A stretch of DNA of 28,323 nucleotides from Bacteroidales bacterium (GTDB taxonomy: Bacteria; Bacteroidota; Bacteroidia; Bacteroidales; F082), in NCBI GenBank assembly GCA_023229245.1, contig JALNZU010000039.1, positions 1 to 28,323 on the forward strand. The letters are read 5' to 3'. Shown here one piece after another: positions 20,451 to 28,019 of the stretch. Within the stretch, counting starts at the first letter, position 1. The number at the start of each line of letters is the position of its first letter. Made by a program: the position numbers and the translations under genes. The notes under the pieces were generated by a model. That model saw nothing but the letters and a program-made list of their open reading frames with translations, was not told where the DNA came from and made no database searches.

Positions 20451-20497
20451 TCTGTTTTGGAGGCATCAACCAAACAAAGCTCGCTTCTGAGAGTAGC
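20451..20497 (+). repeat. Second dispersed, degenerate copy of the intergenic repeat
   Basis: TTCTGTTTTGGAGGC, then CAACCAAACAA, then AGCTCGCTTC mirrors the order of blocks in the array (CCCGTTTTGGGGG, CCAACCAAACAAG, hairpin). AGCTCG is shared with the copy at 10686-10755, which makes these two closer to each other than to the array. It begins ~57 bp after the hsdR stop, so the two copies bracket the RM locus. Confidence 0.55.
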
Positions 20498-20629
20498 TTG
20501 CAGTGTAAATCCCTTACTTTGATGAAGGAGGGATTAGTTGCGTGAAATCATGTATTTTGCTGAGTTAAGTAATAGGTATATAGAACTTTCAGCACTGCCT
20601 CAAGAAAATATTCTAAAAATAATTGCATT

Positions 20630-20648
20630 ATTACCAAAATTTGGTAAT
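20630..20648. promoter_or_regulatory. Palindromic operator candidate upstream of parD
   Basis: ATTACCAAAATTTGGTAAT is a perfect 9+1+9 inverted repeat ending 20 bp before the parD ATG. ParD-type ribbon-helix-helix antitoxins are known to bind such palindromes and repress their own operon, so this is the likely autoregulatory site. No exact -7 box is seen; TAATTTCG at 20645 is one base off. Confidence 0.5.
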
Positions 20649-20668
20649 TTCGTAAAAAATAATATACT

Positions 20669-20920
20669 ATGGCACAAAATACATCCGTGGTTTTGGGGGA
20701 ATATTTCGAACAGTTTGCTAGAAATCAGGTGTCATTGGGGCGCTATAAAAATATCAGCGAGGTGATCCGAGCCGGTTTGCGTTTGTTGGAAATAGAAGAG
20801 AATAAAGCTCTTGCGCTGAAAAATGCTATCCAAGAAGGAATAGACAGCGGTATCGTATATGATTTTGATCCGGATACACATCTTCAAGAACTCAAAGCCA
20901 AAAAGAAAAGTAATGGCTGA
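20669..20920 (+). CDS. parD: ParD-family antitoxin
   Basis: An 83-residue type II antitoxin. The N-terminal half (SVVLGEYFEQFARNQV, GRYKNISEVIRAGLRLLEI) is the ParD ribbon-helix-helix DNA-binding domain. The acidic/charged C-terminal tail (IDSGIVYDFDPDTHLQELK) is the part that wraps the toxin in this family. The ATG at 20669 follows the palindromic operator candidate. The stop overlaps the toxin start by 8 bp, so translation is coupled. Confidence 0.9.
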   Translation: MAQNTSVVLGEYFEQFARNQVSLGRYKNISEVIRAGLRLLEIEENKALALKNAIQEGIDSGIVYDFDPDTHLQELKAKKKSNG

Positions 20921-21212
20921 TTACATATTGACTCAAAAAGCTGTTGAAGATCTTGCAATTATCTGGAATTATACTTTTGATGCCTGGTCTGAGAATCAGG
21001 CAGACATTTACTATAGAACTTTGTTGGACAGTTTTCAGCTCATTGCAGACAATCCTTATATTGGTAAAAGTTATATGGAAATACAAGAAGATTTATTTGG
21101 CTTGAAAGTAAATCGTCATATTGTCTTTTATCGACAATCATCCTATAAACCTATCGAAATCATTAGAATATTGCACGTACAAATGGATTTGGAGAACAGG
21201 GTGAAAGAATAG
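20913..21212 (+). CDS. parE: ParE-family toxin (RelE/ParE superfamily)
   Basis: A 99-residue toxin. Characterised ParE proteins poison DNA gyrase, but that target cannot be read from this sequence. Family features: LTQKAVEDLAIIWNYT at the N-terminus, ADNPYIGKSY in the middle, and the terminal strand region VNRHIVFYRQ..IEIIRILHVQMD. The start is ATG 20913, inside the end of parD. The frame opens 54 bp earlier, but that part overlaps the antitoxin reading frame and is not needed. It is followed 11 bp later by the tandem repeat array, with no further gene. A TA pair beside a type I RM system is a common accessory combination. Confidence 0.9.
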   Translation: MADYILTQKAVEDLAIIWNYTFDAWSENQADIYYRTLLDSFQLIADNPYIGKSYMEIQEDLFGLKVNRHIVFYRQSSYKPIEIIRILHVQMDLENRVKE

Positions 21213-21222
21213 AAAAAATGTT

Positions 21223-22277
21223 CCAACCAAACAAGTTTCGCATCCTTCGGCCGCTTCTTTTTATTTACAGGTAAGCGGTTCAGATGAATCCGTCTATTTT
21301 TTAAGAGGGATTACCTGGCGGTGATCCCGTTTTGGGGGATTCTCCAACTAAACAAGTTTCGCATCCTTCGGCTGCTTCTTTTTATATATAGGCAAGCGGT
21401 TCAGATGAATCTGGTTAGTTTTTATGGGGGATTACCTTCGGTGATCCCGTTTTGGGGGATTCTCCAACCAAACAAGTTTCGCATCCTTCGGTTGCTTCTT
21501 TTTACAAACAGGCAAGCGGTTCAGATGAATCTGGTTAGTTTTTATGGGGGATTACCTTCGGTGATCCCGTTTTGGGGGATTCTCCAACCAAACAAGTTTC
21601 GCATCCTTCGGCTGCTTCTTTTTACATACAGGTAAGCGGTTCAGATGAATCTGGTTAGTTTTTAAGAGGGATTACCTTCGGTGATCCCGTTTTGGGGGAT
21701 TCTCCAACCAAACAAGTTTCGCATCCTTCGGCTGCTTCTTTTTATATTCATGCAAGCGGTTCAGATGAATCCGTCTATTTTTTAAGAGGGATTACCTGGC
21801 GGTGATCCCGTTTTGGGGGATTCTCCAACCAAACAAGTTTCGCATCCTTCGGCTGCTTCTTTTTACATACAGGTAAGCGGTTCAGATGAATCTGGTTAGT
21901 TTCTATGGGGGATTACCTTCGGTGATCCCGTTTTGGGGGATTCTCCAACCAAACAAGTTTCGCATCCTTCGGCTGCTTCTTTTTACATACAGGCAAGCGG
22001 TTCAGATGAATCTGGTTAGTTTTTAAGAGGGATTACCTTCGGTGATCCCGTTTTGGGGGATTCTCCAACCAAACAAGTTTCGCATCCTTCGGCTGCTTCT
22101 TTTTATATTCATGCAAGCGGTTCAGATGAATCCGTCTATTTTTTAAGAGGGATTACCTGGCGGTGATCCCGTTTTGGGGGATTCTCCAACCAAACAAGTT
22201 TCGCATCCTTCGGCTGCTTCTTTTTACAAACAGACAAGCGGTTCAGATGAATCTGACCGCTTGCCTGTTTGTAAAAA
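21223..22277. repeat. Tandem array of nine ~120-bp units abutting the tRNA-Ser 3' flank
   Basis: Units start at the block CCAACCAAACAAG (21223, 21344, 21464, 21584, 21704, 21825, 21945, 22065, 22186), with a period of 120 or 121 bp. The second unit reads CCAACTAAACAAG. Each unit contains (a) CCAACCAAACAAG; (b) a terminator-like hairpin GCATCC-TTC-GGCTGC followed by TTCTTTTT; (c) AAGCGGTTCAGATGAATC; (d) a hairpin with arms GGGATTACC and GGTGATCCC around TTC or TGGC; (e) GTTTTGGGGGATTCT. Two subtypes alternate: CTGGTTAG with loop TTC, and CCGTCTATT with loop TGGC (units 1, 5 and 8). The array begins 11 bp after parE; unit 9 is truncated and runs into an inverted repeat next to the tRNA terminator. 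It stays open in some frames only because the period is near a multiple of three, and those ORFs are not credible genes. There are no spacers, so it is not CRISPR. Confidence 0.95.
22221..22277. repeat. Long inverted repeat joining the array end to the tRNA-Ser flank
   Basis: The left arm 22221-22248 (TTTTTACAAACAG .. CAAGCGGTTCAGAT) and right arm 22251-22277 (ATCTGACCGC .. CTGTTTGTAAAAA) pair over ~27 bp, with one G/T mismatch and one bulged base around a GA loop. The similarity resumes further out, where CCAACCAAACAAG (22186) faces CTTGTTTGGTTGG (22298-22310). Only the hairpins between these blocks differ. Confidence 0.9.
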
Positions 22278-22295
22278 GGCCCCGCTTCACGGGGC
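22273..22295 (-). terminator. Intrinsic terminator of tRNA-Ser
   Basis: Read on the minus strand, a GC-rich stem (GCCCCG at 22279-22284 pairing with CGGGGC at 22290-22295, 5-nt loop) is followed by a run of T (22277-22273). It lies 12 bp beyond the tRNA CCA end, a standard rho-independent terminator position. Confidence 0.85.
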
Positions 22296-22307
22296 ATCTT
22301 GTTTGGT

Positions 22308-22399
22308 TGGCGGAGAGAGAGGGATTCGAACCCCCGGTTCGCCGGAAAGCGAACAACGGTTTTCGAGACCGCCGCATTCAACCACTCTGCCATCTCTCC
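22308..22399 (-). tRNA. tRNA-Ser (anticodon CGA)
   Basis: The minus-strand sequence from 22399 begins GGAGAGATGGCAGAGTGG and ends TCTCTCCGCCA, giving a 7-bp acceptor stem, discriminator G and an encoded CCA. The anticodon loop CTCGAAA between GCGGT and ACCGT gives CGA, reading UCG codons. A long variable arm (TTCGCTTTCCGGCGAA) and the T-arm GGGGGTTCGAATCCC are present, as expected for serine tRNA. The length is 92 nt including CCA. Confidence 0.96.
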
Positions 22400-22413
22400 G
22401 GTAAGAAAGAGTG

Positions 22414-22421
22414 CAAATGTA
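22414..22421 (-). promoter_or_regulatory. Candidate -7 element of the tRNA-Ser promoter
   Basis: The minus strand reads TACATTTG (22421-22414), an exact TAnnTTTG match ending 14 bp before the mature tRNA 5' end, a sensible distance for a short leader. The nearest upstream TTG (22451-22449) would leave a 27-bp spacer, longer than usual. Confidence 0.4.
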
Positions 22422-22490
22422 CGTTTTTTATATCTTGAAATAAAAAACCAAACGCTTTTTAGAACGCCATAGACTGTCGCTTTTGACTTC

Positions 22491-23012
22491 TTATCCTGTT
22501 TTCTTAAACCAAATATTCCAGTTGTTTTCGTCTTTCTTTTCAACCCAATGTGCAAAACCGATGCTGCTCGCTTTTTCAATCAGCGGTGCAGGGATAAAAG
22601 GTGCCTCAACCATATAAACCTGGTCGTCAGGCAAACGCTTTAAGTCTTCAATGACAATAGCAATGGGATGTTCACCTGCTTCAAGCATTGGCTTGGCATT
22701 CAGACTTTTGAAAAGTTGTGCACCTTCCATCCAGTCGGGTTTTTCCATACTGATTTTATGGCCTCCGCTTTCTGTATGAAACACTTCCTGACCCACATGT
22801 TTACGTAACAAATTGATTAAATAATCCACCTCTATCTGCCCGACTATAGCAGCTTGCTGCAGATTAGTGATGCGTGCAACCGTTTTTCGCAAGACCGGGT
22901 TCTTCAGCTTGCTGAAAGCAGGTACCTCCGAGATCAATACCTCCTCCAACTCGGGATAGGTTTCTATGAGTTGCAATACCTTGGTTCTTGGATTGATAAT
23001 AAGTTTTTCCAT
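22491..23012 (-). CDS. DUF1858/DUF2249 domain protein
   Basis: A 173-residue cytoplasmic protein. The N-terminal ~65 residues (INPRTKVLQLIETYPELEEVLISEVPAF .. LRKTVARITNLQQAAIVG) match the DUF1858 pattern. The C-terminal ~75 residues (HPIAIVIEDLKRLPDDQVYMVEAPFIPAPLIEKASSIGF .. W) match DUF2249. Biochemical function is unknown; in other bacteria these domains co-occur with hemerythrin, nitric-oxide and anaerobic respiration genes. The gene lies 35 bp after the DUF438-hemerythrin-PAS gene in the same direction, so an operon is likely. ATG start at 23012. No strong terminator is seen before tRNA-Ser. Confidence 0.8.
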   Translation of the reverse strand: MEKLIINPRTKVLQLIETYPELEEVLISEVPAFSKLKNPVLRKTVARITNLQQAAIVGQIEVDYLINLLRKHVGQEVFHTESGGHKISMEKPDWMEGAQLFKSLNAKPMLEAGEHPIAIVIEDLKRLPDDQVYMVEAPFIPAPLIEKASSIGFAHWVEKKDENNWNIWFKKTG

Positions 23013-23047
23013 AATTACTTTCTTAGTATATCCGTGTTTTCTATGAC

Positions 23048-24286
23048 TTATTTGCTGTAGCTCAGTATTCGTTGTTCACCTTCTAAGGCACGATAGTTAG
23101 TAAGGTCGTTCGATACTTCCAAAGTGCCTAAGTATTCACCTTTTTCGTTTCTCAAAGCAAAATATTCGATATGTATCATTTTGCCGCGCATATTGATCCA
23201 GAACGGGGCACGGTTTGCCCGGCCACTGCGAAAGTCATCAATGATTTTATCCACTATATGTGCGCTTGCCGGCGGATGGCAATAGCGTACATCACGATTG
23301 ATGATGGCACGGTTTCGCTGAAAGATCCGATCGGCACTTTGTGAGAAATATTTCACCTTATCATCTTTATCCACAAAAGTCATGTCGAAAGGCAGGGTAT
23401 TTAAGATAGATAGAAGCTCTTCGGTGGTAAAGTTACCAGTGGGGAGTTGTATTTTTCCGTTTTCCGTAGCCGGCCGACTGAGGTTCAGATGTGGTTCTGA
23501 AACCCAACCTGGCTTCCAGTCTTGTGGCGGGTCATACAAACAAAATCCTATCTCGGCAGTTTGTAAGGCAATCTGATACCATTCCGGATCGCTCAGCTTG
23601 TCGTGTGCCATAGGAAACAATATTTCTTCTTCTTTAATAGTCATTTCGTCTATGCCTTGTAATGCCGGCTTGATAACGATTTCAGCTGCCTGTAACAGGT
23701 CATCAGCTTCCAATTCTTCGGTTTGCAATATATCGATGGAGCCTTTTATCTGTTCGCGTATCTCATCATGTTTTCCCCACATTACAGCCGGCGGACCGGT
23801 GATTCCTTTCATCTCAAGGAAGGGAAAAAGTAAAAATTCTTTCCGTTGATAATGCTTGTCCACATCCATCAATGCATTGAATAAGCCGCGAAGCTCTAAC
23901 AGCATCGCATCAAAATCTGCAATGCTGTCTTGCTGAAGCTCTTTTAACAGTTGATTAGCACGTCTGGTCGTTTTGCGCAATTCTTCGTTTTCTTTGATGA
24001 AAACGTCTATAGGATGTCCTGTCGGGATTTCTTTGGCAGTGCTCAAGTCAATGTTTCCTTGCAAGACAGCCGAGTGGGCATCGCAGAGACGTAACACTTC
24101 TTCAACCGGTAATCCTTGACTGATCAGCTCTTGCTCCACCTCAACCACCTCATCATATGGGATGGCAGAAAGGGTGTCGAGTAACTCCTGACGGATCTCA
24201 GTTTCAGAAACCCCATCGTGCAGCTTTAAGATCAATTCCTTTAGCCTGGCTTTTCGATTTGATGAATTATTGATCAATTCGCTCAT
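23048..24286 (-). CDS. DUF438-hemerythrin-PAS protein, putative oxygen/nitric-oxide-responsive sensor
   Basis: 412 residues in three parts. Residues ~10-85 are the DUF438-type helical domain (RKARLKELILKLHDGV .. EVEQELISQGLPVEEVLRLCDAH). Residues ~88-235 are a hemerythrin-like four-helix domain with candidate di-iron ligands H91 (TGHPI), H145 and E149/E150 (DKHYQRKE), H173 (WGKHDE), E221 (EEEILF) and H228 (AHD). Residues ~285-400 are a PAS domain (LLSILNTLPFDMTFVDKDDKVKYFS .. GEYLGTLEVSNDLTN). Proteins with this layout are proposed O2/NO sensors or iron-handling proteins; there is no output kinase here. It is probably the first gene of an operon with the DUF1858/DUF2249 gene. An exact -7 box lies ~90 bp upstream. 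Confidence 0.85.
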   Translation of the reverse strand: MSELINNSSNRKARLKELILKLHDGVSETEIRQELLDTLSAIPYDEVVEVEQELISQGLPVEEVLRLCDAHSAVLQGNIDLSTAKEIPTGHPIDVFIKENEELRKTTRRANQLLKELQQDSIADFDAMLLELRGLFNALMDVDKHYQRKEFLLFPFLEMKGITGPPAVMWGKHDEIREQIKGSIDILQTEELEADDLLQAAEIVIKPALQGIDEMTIKEEEILFPMAHDKLSDPEWYQIALQTAEIGFCLYDPPQDWKPGWVSEPHLNLSRPATENGKIQLPTGNFTTEELLSILNTLPFDMTFVDKDDKVKYFSQSADRIFQRNRAIINRDVRYCHPPASAHIVDKIIDDFRSGRANRAPFWINMRGKMIHIEYFALRNEKGEYLGTLEVSNDLTNYRALEGEQRILSYSK

Positions 24287-24376
24287 GGTATAACAGTTTT
24301 GTTTTAATGAAATATTTGGTCAAATAATTGATATTCAGTTGAACCAATCTCTATTCAATGAATATATTTTCCGCTA

Positions 24377-24384
24377 CAAAAGTA
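24377..24384 (-). promoter_or_regulatory. Candidate -7 element upstream of the DUF438-hemerythrin operon
   Basis: TACTTTTG on the minus strand (24384-24377) is an exact TAnnTTTG match ~90 bp before the ATG. No well-placed -33 TTG is evident. Between it and the gene lies the 13-nt palindrome TATTCAATGAATA (24352-24364), which might be an operator, though palindromes this short arise by chance in AT-rich DNA. Confidence 0.3.
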
Positions 24385-24481
24385 AAAAAGCAGCGTATGC
24401 GCTCCTATACCTACATTTCGGTATTTGAATGCTTGATTTTAATCCGATTTGATTTTTTTAGATCAGGATTAGCCGATTCAG

Positions 24482-27133
24482 TCAGAATGTAAACCGCATG
24501 CTTGCCATGAGTTGCGACGGACGAAGCAGTTGGGTGGTTTCGCTTACAACATATTGATAGGCTTGCTGGATCAGGAATACCTCGCCATTGAATACATTAT
24601 TCCAGCTTAGCTCTACCTCCATTTTTTTTGCAGGAATGGAGAAACTATATTTCAAATCAATGAAATGATAATTGGCATGATCGTAGTTGAAATACTCTGC
24701 ATCCATACTGATAATATGCCGCTTTGCAGGGAAAAGGCTGATACCGAAGATATGGCGGATAGATGTCAGCTTACTGCGTTTTGTTTGCTCAATTAAGGAA
24801 GTGATATTCATACATTGCAATTTATAATTCATGCTGCTCCAGGTTTTTATCTGATAAAAAATCTCCGGTGCCAAGCTGTATTGTATAATGGAGTTAGTAA
24901 ACAGATCGTCGTTTAGCTTTTCTTCTCCTTTTGATACCATCAACGAACCACTCAAACTAAATGAAGAGCGTATGAGTGAAATATATTTACTGGATCTGAA
25001 CTGAAATGCATGGGTGCTGAATCTGTTCGGCACATTTTGAGCTACAGAAACAGTAACGCCATTGGGTTCAATCTGGCGTTCGATACGGATGTTGCTCTCG
25101 CGCTGATAAAAGTGGTAAGAAAGAGTGTTGAAAAATGTGGTAATAGCATTTCTGTAAGACAAAGTGGCAGAACCTATTACATTATCTATTTGTTGGATAG
25201 GAACATCCATTATGACAAGACTTCTGTAGTTATTTACTAAATAATTAAAAGCAATCTCATCCGGGTCGCCTACACGTTGATTAAAACGCAAGGAGAATCG
25301 TAGATCCCAAAACCCATGAAAAGGATAATACACACTGATATTCGGAGCTGTGAATACCTTATCTAAGCTGCGCTCCTTGCCCAATGGCTTGTCTTCTATC
25401 TTGAGGTTCACATGATTTATGGGGACAGATATAGAAAACCTGAACTCTTTCCGTTTGTATGAGGCAGTGGGTATTAAATACAACTGATATTGTGTTGATT
25501 GAAGCGTATTGTCATACAAATTATCCGTTACAAATATATCTTCCACCAATTGTTTTGAAATGGATGATATCAATTCTTGAAAGCGCATGCTAAATCCTAT
25601 TCGCATAGACATTGTCCAGTTTTTAATACCAATATTTGTCCCAACGAAATGGTTAGCTACCATGCGCTCTATGTTTGAATTCTGCTTTATGACATGATAT
25701 GGTTCGCTCTGGTTCAGAATAGTTTCAAACTGCCCTGGAACTACATTCAAATACTGTGGACCACGATGGTAGAGCAAATCGGAATGAAACTCTACCAAAG
25801 CATCTCCCGCTTTGAAGATAGAATTTAATGTATTTGAAAAATGCTGTTCAGGCATGTGAAACTGCTGATGTATGGAGTCCGTATTAAGTAAAATATCTTC
25901 GTTTATTCTGCGCTCTTCAAACCGGAAACCGGTTTTATTGGTGAGGTAGTTGCTTTTGGTGTTTCGGTTAATATCTATAGAACCTATCCATCGCCGTCTT
26001 TTATTTTCTTTTTTAATCTGCTCGATGAAGCTGATGGTATCATCTGGCATCAGATAATAAGTAGCGCTTTGTTGGTTGAAGCTGCGCTTATCGTCCGTAA
26101 AGAAAATATTGGCACGTAGCTGCAAGTCTTTTTTCAATGGAAGCAGTATGTTAAAATTGCCCAAATGGCTGTTGTTGTGTAAAAACCGTTTGGGATGCAT
26201 GGCAGTATAGGCACTCTCCGGGCTGTCTTGAAACAGTTTAATTTCATCAGCTGCTCTGAAAGGATAGGAGCCATGCTCATCGATTGCCAATAATTGAGTT
26301 TGTTGGTGAACATCTTCACCCGTATTATTTGTCTGATATGAGGCAAGTATTTGAAAATCACTATGCATCAGCATGGGTGTCAGACTTGTATTCCAAAGGA
26401 AAGGCGAAAAGCCACTCCCTATTTTTGCTATACCGGTCAGTGCCATCTTGTTTTTTAGCTTGATATTAATTGCTGCCTGATGACTATGCATTCTATCCTG
26501 AAGAATGCGAATAGGTTGGTGTTGCTCAAAAACTTCAACTGTTGATACAGCGCCTTGTGGCAGATTTCTGCTTATTACGCTGTACCTGCCGTCCATCAAA
26601 TCAAGCCCTTCTACATAGAATTTATTAATAGGCAGACCTTTGTATGATATTTGCCCGGATTCTCCTACTTCAATGCCCGGCATTTTTTTTAGGACATCTT
26701 CAATGGATTTATCATCTCTGCCGGCAAATTGTTCGACCAAATAACTCAATGTATCGCCGCTTGAATGGATCGGACTGGCTCTAACGGTAATAGTTTCCAA
26801 TAGCTTGATGTCTTCTTCAAGCTGAAAATAAATAGTTTGGCTTTTATTGGCAATACGAATGCTTTTCTTTTCAAAATGTATCGAGCTGGCTGTAATATCT
26901 AAACTATCAGTTTGTACTAAAACGGAAAGCTGAAAGAGCCCCTGCTCGTCAGTTACTGCAAATGCTTTAATTGTAGTGCTGTCTTTTTCAAATACCAAAA
27001 TATTGATATACGATATAGGCTCGTTGCTTTTGTCAGTAACTTTCCCACTTAGCTGAATTTGCCCTCTAACAAAAGACGAAGCTAAGAATTGTAACAGTAG
27101 CAGAAGAAAAAATACTTTGAGTACAGTTCTCAT
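24482..27133 (-). CDS. Outer-membrane beta-barrel protein, TonB-receptor-like with carboxypeptidase-regulatory-like N-terminus
   Basis: 883 residues. A signal peptide (~1-25; LLLLLQFLASSFVRGQ) is followed by a carboxypeptidase-regulatory-like (CarboxypepD_reg) domain (~27-110; LSGKVTDKSNEPISYINILVF, DEQGLFQLSV). A plug-like segment follows (~112-230; ETITVRASPI, SIEDVLKKMPGIEV, YKGLPINKFYVEG). The remainder is a long beta-rich region ending in a barrel-type aromatic C-terminus (LMASMRFTF). It probably sits in the outer membrane and takes part in import or export. There is no clear TonB box, and the plug is shorter than in classical SusC proteins, so the substrate cannot be guessed. It starts 10 bp after the GLPGLI gene, and the two are known to be neighbours in Bacteroidota. 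Confidence 0.88.
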   Translation of the reverse strand: MRTVLKVFFLLLLLQFLASSFVRGQIQLSGKVTDKSNEPISYINILVFEKDSTTIKAFAVTDEQGLFQLSVLVQTDSLDITASSIHFEKKSIRIANKSQTIYFQLEEDIKLLETITVRASPIHSSGDTLSYLVEQFAGRDDKSIEDVLKKMPGIEVGESGQISYKGLPINKFYVEGLDLMDGRYSVISRNLPQGAVSTVEVFEQHQPIRILQDRMHSHQAAINIKLKNKMALTGIAKIGSGFSPFLWNTSLTPMLMHSDFQILASYQTNNTGEDVHQQTQLLAIDEHGSYPFRAADEIKLFQDSPESAYTAMHPKRFLHNNSHLGNFNILLPLKKDLQLRANIFFTDDKRSFNQQSATYYLMPDDTISFIEQIKKENKRRRWIGSIDINRNTKSNYLTNKTGFRFEERRINEDILLNTDSIHQQFHMPEQHFSNTLNSIFKAGDALVEFHSDLLYHRGPQYLNVVPGQFETILNQSEPYHVIKQNSNIERMVANHFVGTNIGIKNWTMSMRIGFSMRFQELISSISKQLVEDIFVTDNLYDNTLQSTQYQLYLIPTASYKRKEFRFSISVPINHVNLKIEDKPLGKERSLDKVFTAPNISVYYPFHGFWDLRFSLRFNQRVGDPDEIAFNYLVNNYRSLVIMDVPIQQIDNVIGSATLSYRNAITTFFNTLSYHFYQRESNIRIERQIEPNGVTVSVAQNVPNRFSTHAFQFRSSKYISLIRSSFSLSGSLMVSKGEEKLNDDLFTNSIIQYSLAPEIFYQIKTWSSMNYKLQCMNITSLIEQTKRSKLTSIRHIFGISLFPAKRHIISMDAEYFNYDHANYHFIDLKYSFSIPAKKMEVELSWNNVFNGEVFLIQQAYQYVVSETTQLLRPSQLMASMRFTF

Positions 27134-27143
27134 TTGTAAAATT

Positions 27144-27977
27144 TTACTTCAACTCAATGGGATTATTCAGGTCTTTAACATTATTAGCTATGGTCCTAAG
27201 TGTTTCATTACTCTGTATTTGTGCTGCTTGCGCCCGAATGACGATATCTTTTTTAAAGTTTTCCTGTGCTTTTAAAAAGTTTGTGCGATTTGTTTTGACA
27301 TATTCTACATCCCTGATTTCAATGTTTGCCGGCTCTGCTAAGCGTTCTATGGATTGCATCTCAAAAATATAGTGTTCTTTGCTGTCGTACAGCTTTACAA
27401 TCAGCCCCGGCAACCCACCGAATTTATAAGGGCCGTCATTGTATGGCAGTTCATAACTAAACCATGCTATCCATGTTCTACCTCCGTATTCGCAAACTGC
27501 TTTTTGGCAATTATAGCCTATGATTTCTTGCTGTTCGTTAGTAAGTTTCCAGCGAAAGTCGTAGAGCTTCTCCTCATACATGAAGTCGGTAGGCATGATA
27601 CGCTCATAAAAAGAAAGCGTTTGAAGAAGGTAATTCTTGTTAATAACGAACATAAAACCTGCACGGTCCAATTTGTCATTCCATTCGGGTTTCAGCCCCC
27701 ACAGATTTGGTTGTATCTCTACTTGTTTATTTTCTGCCTTTTGGAATTCATACATGTTTTTATCGGTAAACATACTCATCTCTTGACCGATAAGTAAAAA
27801 TAATTCGGCATACTGATGATTAGTGCGTAAACTATCTTCTTTGTACAAAGATGAATACTCAATAAATATATTTCCTTCTGCTATTTTTATAAAAGAAGCT
27901 TTTGACTTCTGAGCATGGCTATTATATGAAATACTCAATACGGCAAAGAGTATCCAAAGTTTAAGTTTTGTTTTCAT
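27144..27977 (-). CDS. GLPGLI-family secreted protein
   Basis: 277 residues from ATG 27977. The signature FGGLPGLIVKLYD (with YNDGPYKFGGLPGL before it) identifies the GLPGLI family, periplasmic or surface proteins of unknown function in Bacteroidota. The signal peptide is MKTKLKLWILFAVLSIS followed by YNSHAQ. The start is chosen at 27977 because an AGGAG motif sits directly upstream and the signal peptide then begins normally. The frame is open to 28019, which would add a 14-residue basic extension before the signal peptide. It is the first gene of a likely two-gene operon with the barrel protein. Confidence 0.9.
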   Translation of the reverse strand: MKTKLKLWILFAVLSISYNSHAQKSKASFIKIAEGNIFIEYSSLYKEDSLRTNHQYAELFLLIGQEMSMFTDKNMYEFQKAENKQVEIQPNLWGLKPEWNDKLDRAGFMFVINKNYLLQTLSFYERIMPTDFMYEEKLYDFRWKLTNEQQEIIGYNCQKAVCEYGGRTWIAWFSYELPYNDGPYKFGGLPGLIVKLYDSKEHYIFEMQSIERLAEPANIEIRDVEYVKTNRTNFLKAQENFKKDIVIRAQAAQIQSNETLRTIANNVKDLNNPIELK

Positions 27978-28019
27978 ACTCCTGCTTTTTTTATGCTTTG
28001 TACGTATTATAAGGCTCAT

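Noticed and set aside
20538..20765. 75-residue ORF upstream of parD
   Set aside because: It overlaps the operator palindrome and parD in another frame, with no recognisable domain.
21321..21635. Repetitive 104-residue ORF in the tandem array
   Set aside because: It is open only because three consecutive units are exactly 120 bp. The frame is lost at 121-bp units, and the sequence is better explained by hairpins.
21223..22250. CRISPR-like array
   Set aside because: The whole 120-bp unit repeats with no unique spacers, and there are no cas genes in the window.
10686..22310. Integrative element inserted at tRNA-Ser
   Set aside because: No integrase, no duplicated tRNA 3' end with att structure (only CCA plus flank is shared), and no mobility genes. 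Repeat-mediated gain or loss fits better.
22136..22579. Minus-strand 147-residue ORF over tRNA-Ser
   Set aside because: It runs through the tRNA gene, its terminator and the repeat, and overlaps the DUF1858/DUF2249 gene; there is no family signature.
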